This document shows, one piece after another, positions 19,531-31,000 of a stretch of DNA of 64,000 bases (position 1 is the first letter of the stretch; every line of letters starts with the position of its first letter). The notes below the pieces were generated by a model. That model did no database searches, had not been told where the DNA came from, and saw only the letters and a program-made list of their open reading frames with translations. The stretch comes from Symbiodinium natans (Eukaryota > Sar > Dinophyceae > Suessiales > Symbiodiniaceae): the NCBI GenBank assembly GCA_905221605.1, contig CAJNDS010002146.1, forward strand, positions 833,406 through 897,405, written 5' to 3'. The position numbers were made by a program, and so were the translations under genes.

Positions 19531-19812
19531 CGTTGGGCTCCAGGGCCAAGACCCCAAACCCGGAGACCAAAGCATGACCCATGTCTCGGGAGGGGTGAGG
19601 CTTTGGGGCTTTGGGAGTCAAGTCCCTCACCCTCCGATCCTTTAAGCTTGGGGTTTAGGATGTAGGGTTGATTGAGGGTTCACCTGGGACCCCAATACCC
19701 CTGAATTAAGGAATGTTCCCAAACATCTAGAAAGGGTTCCTTATATGGTTCCGAACGAAAATACCCTAAACCCTAAACTCTTACCCCCCCCCCTCTCTGA
19801 GCGAGGAAGGCC

Positions 19813-19914
19813 CCAAACCCTAAACCCTAAACCCTAAAACCCTAAACCCTAAACCCTAAAACCCTAAACCCTAAAACACTAAACCCTAAACCCTAAAACC
19901 CTAAACCCTAAACC
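19813..19914 (-). repeat. CCCTAAA/CCCTAAAA mixed array
   Basis: Seven- and eight-base units alternate in a partly regular order, suggesting tandem duplication of a higher-order unit. Confidence 0.85.
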
Positions 19915-19930
19915 CCCAACAAAAAATAAG

Positions 19931-20020
19931 GCTCTTGAAGGGGGGGAGATGCCGGGTCCGGGCCTCATAGGCTTGGACCGCCCCCTGGAACTCCCTGGCT
20001 TTCACCTCACGGAGGCGTGT
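19931..20020 (-). CDS. Coding-like mini-exon, TPR-like helix
   Basis: 30 open minus-strand codons: TRLREVKAREFQGAVQAYEA then RTRHLPPFKS. The pattern EFQGAVQAYEARTR resembles one helix of a tetratricopeptide repeat, but a single helix is not diagnostic. Bounded by repeats on both sides. Confidence 0.4.
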
Positions 20021-20886
20021 TCAGGGTTTATACAGTGGGGTTTAGGGTTCAGGGTCTAGGGTCTAGGGTTTAGGGTTGAGGGTTTAGGGTTTAGGGCTTT
20101 AAGGCCGTTTTTCGGGGTTTTGGGGGGGGTTAGGGCTTAGGGTTCAGGGTTTGTGTTAGGGTTTATGAAGTGTTAGGGCTTTATGTTGTTTTTTGTAGGG
20201 TCGTTTCTTAAGGTTTTTGTTGCATTTCAGGCTTTAGGGTTCAGGGTTTATGGGGTTTCGAGCAACCTTAAGGGTCATGGAGGGACCCCTAGAAGGGACG
20301 CTTGATCTTATTGCCTTTTTTTGCTTGTCGAGTCCCTAGTTTAATAAGTAGCCCCTGCATTACCCCTAAGGTTCCTTAAAAGGGCCGCGCCTTTCGTCCC
20401 CCCCCGAACCTCAGAACGGCCTCCACGGCTTGTGGTGCTTCTGCCACGCCCTGATTACATGAACTTCTAAGCATCCTTGCGCCCCTAACACCCTGAACCC
20501 CCCAAAACCCCAAAACCCAAAATCCCAAACCCCAATCCCTAAACCCGAACGCCCAAACCCTGAAGCGCCCGTAACCCCTAAAGCCCCAACACCTCAAATC
20601 CTACAACCCTCCGTAACCCTGCAAGGCCCCAAACCCTCAAACCCTGAAACCCTCATCCACATGCAAAACCCCCAAGCCCTACAAACCCCTAAGCCCTACA
20701 AACGCCCAACCCCTCAAACTCCAACAAACCTCACAAACACACAAACCCCCCTTAACCCTAAACTCTAAACCCTGTAGACCCTACAGACCCTATAAACCCT
20801 ATAGACCCTATAGACCCTATAGACACTACTATAAACCCGACCCTAAACCCTAAACCAAACCCTAAGCCCTAAACCCTAACCTTTGC

Positions 20887-20964
20887 TTGGCCCCGGTCCA
20901 GGGCATTGCCGCGGCTCTTCTTCTCCAGCGCCTCGGTGCTCCCTGGCCTCAGGTCGATTAGGAA
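20887..20964 (-). CDS. Coding-like mini-exon, unknown
   Basis: 26 open minus-strand codons: FLIDLRPGSTEALEKKSRGN then ALDRGQ. It is flanked by TTTAGGG-like DNA on the right and CCCTAAA on the left. Confidence 0.4.
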
Positions 20965-21317
20965 GTTTAGGGCTTAGGGTTTAGGCTTTAGGGTTTAGGG
21001 TTTAGGGCTAGGGTTTAGGGTTTAGGGTTTAGCGTTTAGGGTTTAGGGTTGAGGGTTCAGGGTTTAGGGCTAGGGTTTAGGGTTCAGGCTTCAGGGTTCA
21101 GGGTTCAGGATTTAGGGTTTCGGTTTTGGGGTGTAGGGTTTAGGGTGTAGGCTTTAGGGAGTTTAGGGTTTAGAGTTCAGGGGCAGGGGTTGAAGGAGTT
21201 TATGGGATTGGTTTGATGGTTGAGGGTTTAAGCTTTAGGGGTTCAACTGGGGTCCAGGGATCTAAGGAGTTTATGTTAGGTGGTTCAGGCTTTAGGGGTT
21301 ACAGGGTTTAGGGAGTT

Positions 21318-21385
21318 TACTTGGAGGCTCATGGGCAGCAACAAGTAAAGTTGAGAATAGTTACCATAACTATAGCCTTCGGGAC
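21318..21385. mobile_element. MITE family B fragment
   Basis: The left end TACTTGGAGGCTCATGGGCA and AAGTAAAGTTGAGAATAGTT are present; the right arm is missing. Confidence 0.45.
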
Positions 21386-21540
21386 TTTAGGATTTGTGAT
21401 TTCGAGGTTTAGGGCTTCCGGGGTCTACAGTAAACTCCATAAAGTTGGAATATAGTTCTCCTCATACCCCAAGCGGGGTTCCGAAAGGGCATCCCAGCAC
21501 TAATCGTCCTTTAACCATGTTCCAACTTTACGGAGTTTAC

Positions 21541-21652
21541 CTGGGTAGCCCAGCAACCTCCTTTTAATAAGGGCACCCTTTTTGGGGCTGGTTACTTTAT
21601 AAGGGAACCTTGAACCCCAAAACCGGGAAACGGGTACCACTGGGCTACCAAG
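21541..21652. mobile_element. MITE family A copy with target duplication
   Basis: 112 bp from CTGGGTAGCCCAG to CTGGGCTACCAAG. TTAC lies directly before and directly after, consistent with a 4-bp target duplication. Confidence 0.75.
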
Positions 21653-21782
21653 TTACTGTAGGGTCTTAGAGTCTTAGGGGTTAGGGCTTGGGGTTTGCGC
21701 ACCTTCTTTCTCTTCTTCCTCGGGGCTGCTCGGCTGGCTCGGATTAGGGTTTAGGGTTTCGGGTGTAGGGTTTAGGGTGTAG

Positions 21783-22165
21783 GTCGGGAGCATCTGGACC
21801 CAAAGATTTCAGCTTGTCCTCTGCTGCCCAAGCTCGGAGCCTCCATTCGGCCTCCTTCTGGCCGTCTCGTGCTCCCAAGCCACACCGGCTGCGCCGCAGC
21901 GCGCCGCCGGGTAAAAAGGGCGGTCGCCACAATGCCAGTGATCGTAAAGGCGGCCGCAAGGCCCTGCATCTTGAGTTTGGGTTTACACGCCCTGGAGGAG
22001 TTTCTCGTACTGTAGCCACGGAGATGCGCAGAATTTCGCCCATCAACATGGTGTTCTCCTTCTCGAGGTTCCTGTCTTTTGCCCTGATGTCGTGCCTGTT
22101 CGCCTGACTGGGCGTGTCTCTCGATCTCCGGCCGGTCGCCTGCCAGGGCTGCTGGTTCCAATGTC
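21783..22165 (-). other. Unique coding-like block, frames unresolved
   Basis: Three minus frames are open over parts of this block. One carries a helical stretch (IRAKDRNLEKENTMLMGEIL). Another carries a possible membrane segment (GLAAAFTITGIVATALF followed by RRR). A third carries KEAEWRLRAWAAEDKLKSLG. This could be several exons or a frameshifted gene. No family recognised. Confidence 0.35.
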
Positions 22166-22317
22166 ATGGCATTCTGCTGTGTGACAAAAACCCTAAACCT
22201 AAAAACCCTAAACCGTAAACCCTAAACCCGACACCTGGGTCCAAACGAGGAGAACGAGCACCCCAGGACTATAGATTCCGGTTCGGGCTTCGGGAGCCAC
22301 CCGCTCAGTACCCGAAA

Positions 22318-22590
22318 CAATAATATAATAATAACAACAACAATAATGATGATGATATTTTTATGATACTAAGAAAAATGATTTTGATGATAATAAGAAT
22401 GATAGAAATAATAAGAAGAATACTAATACTAATAAAAATCATCATCATCATCATCATCATCGTAATAATAGTAAGAATGATGATGATAATGATGATGATG
22501 ATGATACTAACAATAGTAGTAACAACAATAATGACAAAACACCAAGAACAAGAACAATAACAAGAACAAGAAGAAGACGAAGAATAATGC
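22318..22590. repeat. AAT/GAT/ATC trinucleotide microsatellite
   Basis: Imperfect runs of AAT, GAT and ATC with AAGAAC near the right end. The isoleucine-rich frames here are artefacts. Confidence 0.85.
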
Positions 22591-22659
22591 TGGCCGCCTT
22601 CTAGTATGGACTCCAACAAGGAACCATAATCTAGAGAACTCACCACCTAGACCTCTCAA

Positions 22660-24170
22660 TATCCCATAACAACGGCCCGGTAGTTACGGCCCCTTTATTC
22701 ATGGATTTGGGGGTCCTGGCTGCTGCGATGGGGAACAACCTGCACATTCCGCACCCTCGCTCAGGCGTTTGCGTGCCCAGGTCCAGCAGGTCCGACCTGA
22801 GCGATCTCCCTGCGCACCCCCCGCAACCCCAAGAGCTACAACTTAGTTGGGTGGATGTTGGGGCGATGTAAGGACCCCGAACCCTAAACCCTAAACCCGA
22901 ATAACAAGAGGCCTTCCCCTAAACAAAAAGGCCGTAAACCCTCCTTAGAAAAAATCTGAGCCCCAAACACTGAACCCTGATTGCTGGGCCCTGCATAGAC
23001 CTGGGCCCCCAAGCCCTTAGGGTTTAGGCTTTAGGGTTAAGGGTTATCCCACAGAGAGGGCCATGCCTCCCCCTGACTTGCTAAATTGGGGTTGATGAAG
23101 ATGAGGGACCCCGAATATAGACCCCAAATAGTAGGATTCCTTATCATGCGGACCCCCAAAAAGGGTACCCCTATTTTCGTAAAACCCTCATTTAATGAAG
23201 CAGATGGTCAGATCTCGAATTTATGGTCCCTAGGTTGGGTGCCGCCTGATAAGCATAGTACCCCCCAAGAGGGACCAGGATTTAGGGAAGTCACCAAATC
23301 ATGCCTCCGAATAGAACTCGAGGGGGCCCCTCTTTGAAATTTCTGCGCATTTTCTGGGTTCAGGGTTTAGGGCTGCATCATAGCTTTAAAAGTAGGACCC
23401 AAGAAGCCTTGCTTCTGGGTATGGTCTTCTCCGCTACGTGTTTAGTTCGGGACGGATACATTGGAAGCTCAATTGATAGGCTGGCAAAGGGCAGCCAGTG
23501 TCTGACAGCTGACAGAGTCTACCATGTAGGCACGGTGACGGCTTGGCGGCTTCTTCCACGCGCACATTCGTTACGTGCGTGCAATCCTCAAAACCTCTTA
23601 AGCCCCCTACAGCCGAAACCCCTAAAACCTAAACCACGGAATCGTAAACTCGAAAATCAGCAGCTTCAACACCTGGACCCTTGAAAATCCCGAGCTTCGA
23701 ACCTCAGGGTTCCCTCAACGCAAGCACTCTGCAAAATCTGCTTGGGGCCCGGGGTCTGCTCTGAATTCGGGTCGCCGGGGAGGCGTTGTAATGGAAACCC
23801 ATTTGATTGAGGGTCACCAAAAGGGTTTAGTTTAGGGTGTAGGGTTTGATCATCTACAACAACCTGCCCATATGAGCGTTACCCTGAGCCCTACATGTTA
23901 AGTGTTATTATTATTATTATATTATTATTATTATTATTATTATTGTTTTTGTTTTGTACACTGTATGTTTTTGTGTGGGATATATATATATATATTTTTT
24001 TTTTTGACAGATGTTTGCATTCAAAGCAATGATAACGACATGCGAAACTATGACGGAACATATCATCAAATTCATGATAGTGTGCTTGTATGGACACGTG
24101 AAACCAACGCTTGACTCATTCGACAGACATGCAATGTTGCTTGGAACTTGGAACTTAGGGTTTAGGGTTT
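22660..24170. other. No firmly supported gene; microsatellites
   Basis: A short plus frame (22699-22866) starts with MDLGVLAAAMGNN and is weakly protein-like. Positions 23100-23195 hold the GGACCCC/GGTACCCC module. TTA repeats lie at 23906-23944, a TA run at 23981-23994 and a T-run at 23995-24005. A TTTAGGG tract and C8 at 24155-24179 form the left flank of the 20-kb element. Confidence 0.45.
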
Positions 24171-24179
24171 ACCCCCCCC

Positions 24180-24469
24180 TGCGTGAGGTCGGGTAGTTGC
24201 TTGCACTACGCTTTGGCTCCTCACCAGCCAAATGGTCTCGCACTTGTTTTCTGCACTGATGTTCGCCTTCAGTCTCCGTCTCGTGCACCCGGGCGGTTTC
24301 CAGTTACGCTATTGCGCTTACTTCCAACCTATGGGTGACCTTCACTCTAGGGATTACTTGAGCCAACATGGTGAACAGGCCACGGCGTTCTAAGGTGGTT
24401 TCCCCGATGTGCGGCGGAGCCGACACAAAGGGGTTCCCAAAATGTGCTGTGGTTCGGGGATCATTCACA
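24180..24469 (-). repeat. 3' LTR of the 20-kb element
   Basis: 290 bp, identical by eye to 43904-44193. In the element's sense direction it reads TGTGAATGATCCCC to CCTCACGCA. It contains a spliced-leader-like 15-mer and one mini-hairpin (24412-24422). Confidence 0.95.
24357..24371 (-). promoter_or_regulatory. Spliced-leader relic in the 3' LTR
   Basis: The minus strand reads CCATGTTGGCTCAAG. The dinoflagellate spliced leader ends CCATTTTGGCTCAAG, so 14 of 15 bases match, ending in the splice-junction AAG. The same sequence is in the 5' LTR at 44081-44095, about 99 nt from the LTR start. Confidence 0.55.
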
Positions 24470-24475
24470 CCCCCC
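24470..24475 (-). promoter_or_regulatory. Short polypurine tract
   Basis: In sense orientation six G residues sit directly before the TG of the 3' LTR (CCGTGGGGGG, then TGTGAATG). Expected place of the plus-strand primer; shorter than typical. Confidence 0.5.
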
Positions 24476-24664
24476 ACGGCTGGGATTTGCAAAAATGCTA
24501 GACGAACTTGCGTCACGAACATACAATGGTCCCAGTTAAAAGCGACTTAAAGTCTGGCCGTTCTCCACTGTTTTGCTCTCTTTGCCCGAATTGATAGATG
24601 TGAGACAGACTTTCAGCTACTGAAGCGTTCAATCCCATCCTTTGTCTGTACAAAGACTTGCTGC

Positions 24665-24952
24665 TCACGGTTGCGGAATCATGGGCGCGAAAGGCCCTGA
24701 AAACATGTCAGCAAATTGCTGATCCATCACATTGCGTCTCCAGAATGCATGACTGAAAAGCAGTAGCATCGGCCAAGTTAGCAGAGCATAACCCATACCC
24801 ACTCGGCTACCACACGAGCTGCGAAGAATCGCACATTTCCCTCCAGCGAGCGCATTGGCACATTGCCCCGCTGCTGCTATGCAGTGGCCAAAAAGAGAAA
24901 TAGCATCGGTGGATATAATGACGTACTCCATCGTATTATCTGTTGCATCCAT
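24665..24952 (-). CDS. Small ORF in the 3' region of the 20-kb element
   Basis: 95 codons from ATG at 24952. The open frame extends a further 15 codons upstream from a GTG. It contains moderately hydrophobic stretches (AISLFGHCIAAAGQCANALA and GMGYALLTWPMLLLFSHAF) that might be membrane segments, and it lies between ORF3 and the 3' LTR where some retroelements keep an extra gene. No homology recognised. Could be chance. Confidence 0.2.
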   Translation of the reverse strand: MDATDNTMEYVIISTDAISLFGHCIAAAGQCANALAGGKCAILRSSCGSRVGMGYALLTWPMLLLFSHAFWRRNVMDQQFADMFSGPFAPMIPQP

Positions 24953-25061
24953 AGGGAAAAGAGGAATCAAAACTGAGAACGCAAAATGCTGAGCCACAAC
25001 CAGATTTCAGGAATACCATGGATTCCAGGGGATGACATACCGGAGGATCCGAGTGCATCAT

Positions 25062-28000
25062 TCACCCTTTCTTTCCCGATCCCTTTCTCGAATGACCGCG
25101 AGGATCTTTGGGAGCAGCTTGAGGTGTCCCAGGATGAGAAGTCTTGGGCTTCGGCTGACTCATGCGGGCCTTCGCACGTGCCGGCATGTCCGTCTCGTCT
25201 GCTTCAGGATGACGAGATCCTCCCGACGAAGTAACCGAAGGTGCGGATGCTGAAGGGTCATAGGCAATGTACAAAGCCGACGCCTTTGGATTCTCCAAAT
25301 ACTGTGTGGGCTTCAACTTCAGGATGCTCATGTCCTTCTTTTGATCACTCAACCATCTGTCCAGCTTCTTGCTGTACTGGTTGGGTAAAGCGCACCCCGA
25401 ATCCCTCATCACCAGAAGGTTGTTAACGCTCACCTTCTGCGAGTCCATCAAACTGAGCAGCTGGATCGGGTTGATGTATTTGAATGCCGCGTGGTACGGG
25501 ATCTCAGCGTTGGGTTTCGTGTAGGAATAAAGCCTCACGTTCAGCACCTGATAGATGATTTTGGCCATGAACATGTGGACCCTTTGCCCGGCTTCAGCAA
25601 ATGCTTTCGGGTCCTCGCCCTCATCCGGAATCATGGGGAGGTTGAAGCTCTCCTTGTTGTATCCCAGCTGGATCGCCCCACGCATGACGTAGAAGACGAA
25701 CTTGTTGGCGTAATAACGCTCAATCATGAACTGCTGGTTCTCCACAGAGCTGGCATACTGCCTTACCTCGTCTTCCATGAGGTCTCTCGGCAACGCCGTG
25801 TCCTCATCGATGGGGACAATAGGCCATGTCCCAGACGCGTCGTGTCTCATGCCTGAGGCGAACTGGTCCTTCATCTTCTTGTATGGAGTCATGATGATTT
25901 TCTCAAACAGATTCCATTTATGGACCAGCACGTACGCAAAGAAGGCGTCGAGGTGACAGTACAACCTGAAGTTGTGGTCCACGCATGCTGCGTAGTCGGT
26001 GTCAATGTTGACATTGCACTCCAGCGCAAGGCGAGCTTTCCTCTCGTTCCGATCGTCCAACGAATCGCCTTCCCTGTCTCCCACCAGCACGAATGCTCGC
26101 TGATTCTGCGCATCCATCTCCACCTCTTCTTGGTTGGGAGCCTCCATCTCCACATCGCGGTACATGTCGCGAATCTCGTCGGGGATCTCCTCGGCCTCAG
26201 GCTCCGCCACGCTTTCCCGTGGACTATTTGCCTCCACATCCCCTGCTGGATTCTGCACCCCGCGGAGCGGAAGCGCATCCTCCTGAACAGGTTCTGATGG
26301 TGGCTCATCTTCCACTTCAATCTCCACAACCTCGTTGTTGACGACGGCAGCGGCCTGGTTGAGCGCCTGGCGAACCACTTCCGGATCAATCCTTTCGGGT
26401 TCCGGATTGGCACGCACATGCTGGATCCTCCCCATGGACAAGAAAACTCTCCCACACGTGAGGCAAATTGCGAAGCTCGCAGGGGTATGCCTGCCGCAGC
26501 AGGGGCAAACCCTCAAGATCAGCGGATCGCTTGTGGTGGTGTGAGTCGTCACACGCCGGAATGTCCTTGAGAGAAACTGGAAAGCACGCTTGATGATGTT
26601 TCCAGGAACGGTGTCGCCCGCCTGCTCAATTGCTTGCAAGATCTCGCGCCTCTCGCCTTCATGCGGGCCAGCGTCGGTGCCTTCCATGGTGCTGACGAGG
26701 TCTTCCACCGAAGGTTTTGGAGGGTCACGATCGGGATTGATGCGTGCGTCCCCATACCCTTCGACCATCTCCTTGGACAGCTCTTTGGAGTACACCTTGA
26801 AGACTTCGCTGAACTCGAAGTACCTTCCTTGGCTTGGCATGCAGATCCAAACGTGCTTGACGGCCTCGAATGGAATTTGCCGCTGGACGAGAAACATTCC
26901 ATTGATCGTGATCACTGCGTTGTAGCGCATGAGTTCATAGGCTGGAACGTACAATACTGCAATTGGTGACCTCGGCCTTCCGGGAATCCTTGTTCTCACC
27001 GTCTGATTTCTCGGATCCCATGGCGGGAACGTCCCGAAATGGCTGTGGACTCGACCGCCTGACGCCCCTCCACCTGGAAGAAGTCCTTTCGCCACGATGT
27101 TGGCGAGAAGCTCTGGGGCCGTGGTGTGATACCCCCCACCAATCTGGTTGACCAAGCTTGTAGTCAAGTGGCATGCGACCCTGTCGTCATTCACCCGCAC
27201 CAGTGAATTGGAGTTGCTGGAGTGTCCACTTGTGGCCCTGATCGCCCACGGCTGCACCCAATTGTCGCACCGGCGAAGGGTACCGGACGTGATGTCATGC
27301 GTCAACCTGTGCCCTCCGAGTTCTTCAAGTTGGGCACGCTGGGTTGCGCCGACGCCCGGAGTGCCGTCCCACGGCGTATCAGACGCTCTTTGTCCAGGTT
27401 TGGGCGCCACGATCTTGATGCCCAGGAATTGAAGTCTAATTCTTCCATTGGTGCGGTACTCGTAGTACGCGTAGTCGATCAGCATTTGAATTCTTCTCTG
27501 ATACTCCGAGTTGTCGTCTCGAGCTGAACTCCTTGCGTAATACCTCCCGCTTTGCCAGAAGTTCTCCAAGTGGATGAAGTCTTTGAGCATCACCCATCCT
27601 CCGGTGTCGCACGGGATTGTCGGGAGCTGGTTGTGCATGTAGTTCGTCTCTCTGTTTGCTAGGCGGTGCCTAAGCAAACGTTGCACATCATAGCCCAGGG
27701 ATTTGATCCTGCGATGATAATCCCGATTGCGATGGTTGTCATTGGAGGAAGTCGCGGGAACCAGGGCTGAAAAATGCCTGTGAGCGAACCTTGCACCCTT
27801 GATGGGTAGGAGCCGGAGGTCCCCTCCGATGACCAGCTTGCCGATGTTCACGTACCCCACGTTCGAGGAAGGATACTCATCGATGTCGCTTCGGAGAGGG
27901 TGTGTTGCAACGTCTCCTCCAACCTCCTGCTCAATCAATCGGCGCGTTGCATCCTGCGATTGTAATCCGATCTCGTAGATGCTCTGCCCGCCGACCCACG

Positions 28001-31000
28001 ATACGTCCTCGATGGACTTGATGATGTCAAGGCAAGACTTCGGCTCGTGGTAGCGAATCTCGACGAATGAACGAGCATTGCCGGCGTTGTTCGCAATCCA
28101 CCGCCTAGGAGCTGGCGCAGCTTTGGGCTCTGGAAGATCAGGTCTCGGTTGGGGCCTGCGTTTGGGTCGAAGCGTTCTTGTCGCAGTTTCTTCTGGTTCT
28201 TCATCGACTTCGATCACGACCACTGTAGGATCCTCAACTGAGATTGATGCTTGACGCCGTCTTGGCAGCGGGCCTCTGGAATCCTCCGAAGACGCTGCAG
28301 CTCCAGGCTCAACGCTTTCCCCATCCCCACCCGGAGTATCCGAAGCGGTTCCTGGTACTTGCGGAGCGCGAGCGGCATCTCGCAAATTCTTCTCTGCCCA
28401 TCTCTGGAAGATCTCTGTTGGTGGCGTACTGCTTGACTTGTGCATCTTAGCCAGGCTTTTCCCAATGATGCTGAATGCTTCGTTCACCACCAGAGCGTTG
28501 TACCCCCCATTTGCTTCGCAATTTCGGGTGTTGTGGCCATAGTTGCCGCAAGCAAGGCACATGCTGGGTGGTTGCATACCAGCGGTTATGCGTAGGGCAT
28601 TGAGTGCTCGGACGTAACCTTCACAAGGACGCGATATCTCACCCAGCTCGGTCTCGTTCGGTTCTTGCATGGTGGGGATAGAGCTTGCCTCGGGCACGCC
28701 CATATCATCATCTTCCTGCCCCTCAGGTTCCACGCCGGAGGATCCGAGCGCTTCCCCTTCATGGGCTTGATCTTCACCTTCTGGTTCTCCACCACGAGGT
28801 TCTGCACTGCGGACGGGTGCTGCGGAGAACTCTTCAGGTCGTTGATCTTCCGGAGAAAGGGTTCCGAGGACTGGCTCCTCAATTGGCAGGACTCGATCGA
28901 CAAGGACCGCATGCCATTCTCCTTGGAGTAAAGTGTTCTCGTACTCCATGATCTGCTGAATCGTCTCTGCATCATTTGCCCGGGGAGGACGACGTTTTCG
29001 ATTCTCCACGGCAGTAATTCGCACCGCCTCCGCTGCAGCAAACCGATAGAAAGACCGTTCGATTCCTCGAAGACAAGCGAGATGATCTTCGTACGATCCC
29101 CAGGCTTCGAATGCCGAAGGATACCTGCATGCGATTGTCAGGATGCCGAGCGCAACCTCCAGGGTGTCTCCCATGAGCTCGGCGGCCGGGTCGGCATTGC
29201 CATTGTACATGCCTTTGACCTCGTCCTGATCGAAGATGCTATGGAGGAAGCCTGCATAGGCTGCGTTGCCTGCATCGTACAAGGGCAAGAGGCAGGCCAT
29301 GCCGTCCACCGTGTACCCGAAGTCCCACGACAACCGTCTCCCCTTCGCCCATCTGGTGTATTCGCTGGCGTGTTTGGTGTTCAAGCGCAACCCAGCCGAG
29401 GACGAGACGATTTTGCCATAGTTGGTGTACGCGACCTTCGAGCATGCAAAGATGTAAGATTTGAGATCCTCTTTGGGAATCACTGGGGATCCATCCTGGT
29501 ACACAAAGTCATGTTTCTGAGCAAATATGGCGCACCCTGCAGCATGGCGTTCTGACTTCCGAACCTCCTCCCATTTGTTGACGCCATAGTCCTTGTCCCA
29601 CATTGCTTTGAGCGAACAGAAGGGACAATACGCTGGAGATTGGATTGGTCCGAACTCGCCTTGGAAGGAGTTCTTCAGCTTGTTGAACTCGTCGACGCAT
29701 GCCTGACACACATGGAATTGGCCACTCGGGGCAGTGGGATGCTTGCTGATGAGGCCCTCGATGTCAATCCAGTAGGTTTCACCGTCGTAGAACGGTTCTG
29801 GGCTGACCATGGCGATGTCCGCATCCACCCAAGTCATGTCCACGCCTCCGCGGATGCCCTCAAGCTCCGATGCCCTCTCCACGACTCGTTGATGTCGTTC
29901 TTGCGTGTCATCATTGGCCGACGCGGTCCGAACGTCGTCGCTGCTCGACGGTGCAAAGACCGCCTTCGCATCCGCAGTCTCCATGTTCACGGAATCCAAA
30001 TGAGGTTCGCAATCGCCCATGCTCTCTGGGGGTGCCATGCAAAGCGTGATAATCTTTTCTTGCAGCAAATGTTTGTCGAATGCCGCCACCGCCAAATGCA
30101 TCTCCTCCGGATTGATCCGGAAATTGTCGCTGCCCTTGTGGAGAGTCACAGCAATTCGAGCCCACAGCAGTGATGACGTGAAAACAATGCATCCCCTTGC
30201 TCGGAGCTCCACTGCGATCCAATCGATGGCAGCCCATGGCATCGCTGCACCAACGTCCTTCCCGATGAAACGGGGATCGTCGTTGAGGGTCACAATCACG
30301 GCACGTTGCAGAAGGTCTGACAAGTCCATGATTGGATCGACGAACCACTTTCGCATGTTCTCGGGAGTCGCATTGCCATGCTCCCAAACCAGGAGATCGT
30401 TGATGGCTCTGAACGACAAGTAGACGTGCGCGGTGACGTCGATGCTCTGCCCGGGACCTCTCCATTCTCGGACTGCATCTCTGGCTTTGGTGGCAACGAC
30501 TTGGAATCCTTCAGGTAGGAGTGGATCGAGGCTTTCATCAACGGTCTGGCAGTACGAATGGGCATCATACCATCCCTTTTCTTGGAGCTTGCTGGCCATC
30601 GTGTAGGTCAAGCGGTTCTTGGTTTTCGTCCACACCTCGAAGTCAGCCAGGATGATTGTTTTGCTGGATCGCACCGCTGTGACATCGGGGGTACTTGCCT
30701 GACGAATGGAAGCGCTGAACTTTCTCAGTCCAGCCGTCAACAAGGCTCTCTGCTCCGGGCTGCTGTTGAAGTGGAAAATTCCCAGCTCTCCCGTAGCCGT
30801 GGATTGCATGACCGCCGCAAACATTGTGCCAGGAGTTGGTAGCTGACGGATTGTGCACAAGAAAACCTTCTCGTACAGCACCTTGTAAAGTCGTAGCCAC
30901 TCCACATCCCCTTTCTTCATGAATGTTGCCATGTGAAACGCACCTGCGCGATTCGACTGGCTCATCCCGTAGAGCTTGGCAAGGTGTGTGGTGACGCGCC

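Noticed and set aside
22305-22646. 113-codon isoleucine-rich ORF
   Set aside because: It is a translation of the AAT/GAT trinucleotide repeat.
25889-26455. 188-codon minus-strand ORF inside ORF3
   Set aside because: It overlaps ORF3 in another frame, is tryptophan/arginine-rich from frame-shifted codons and has no motif.
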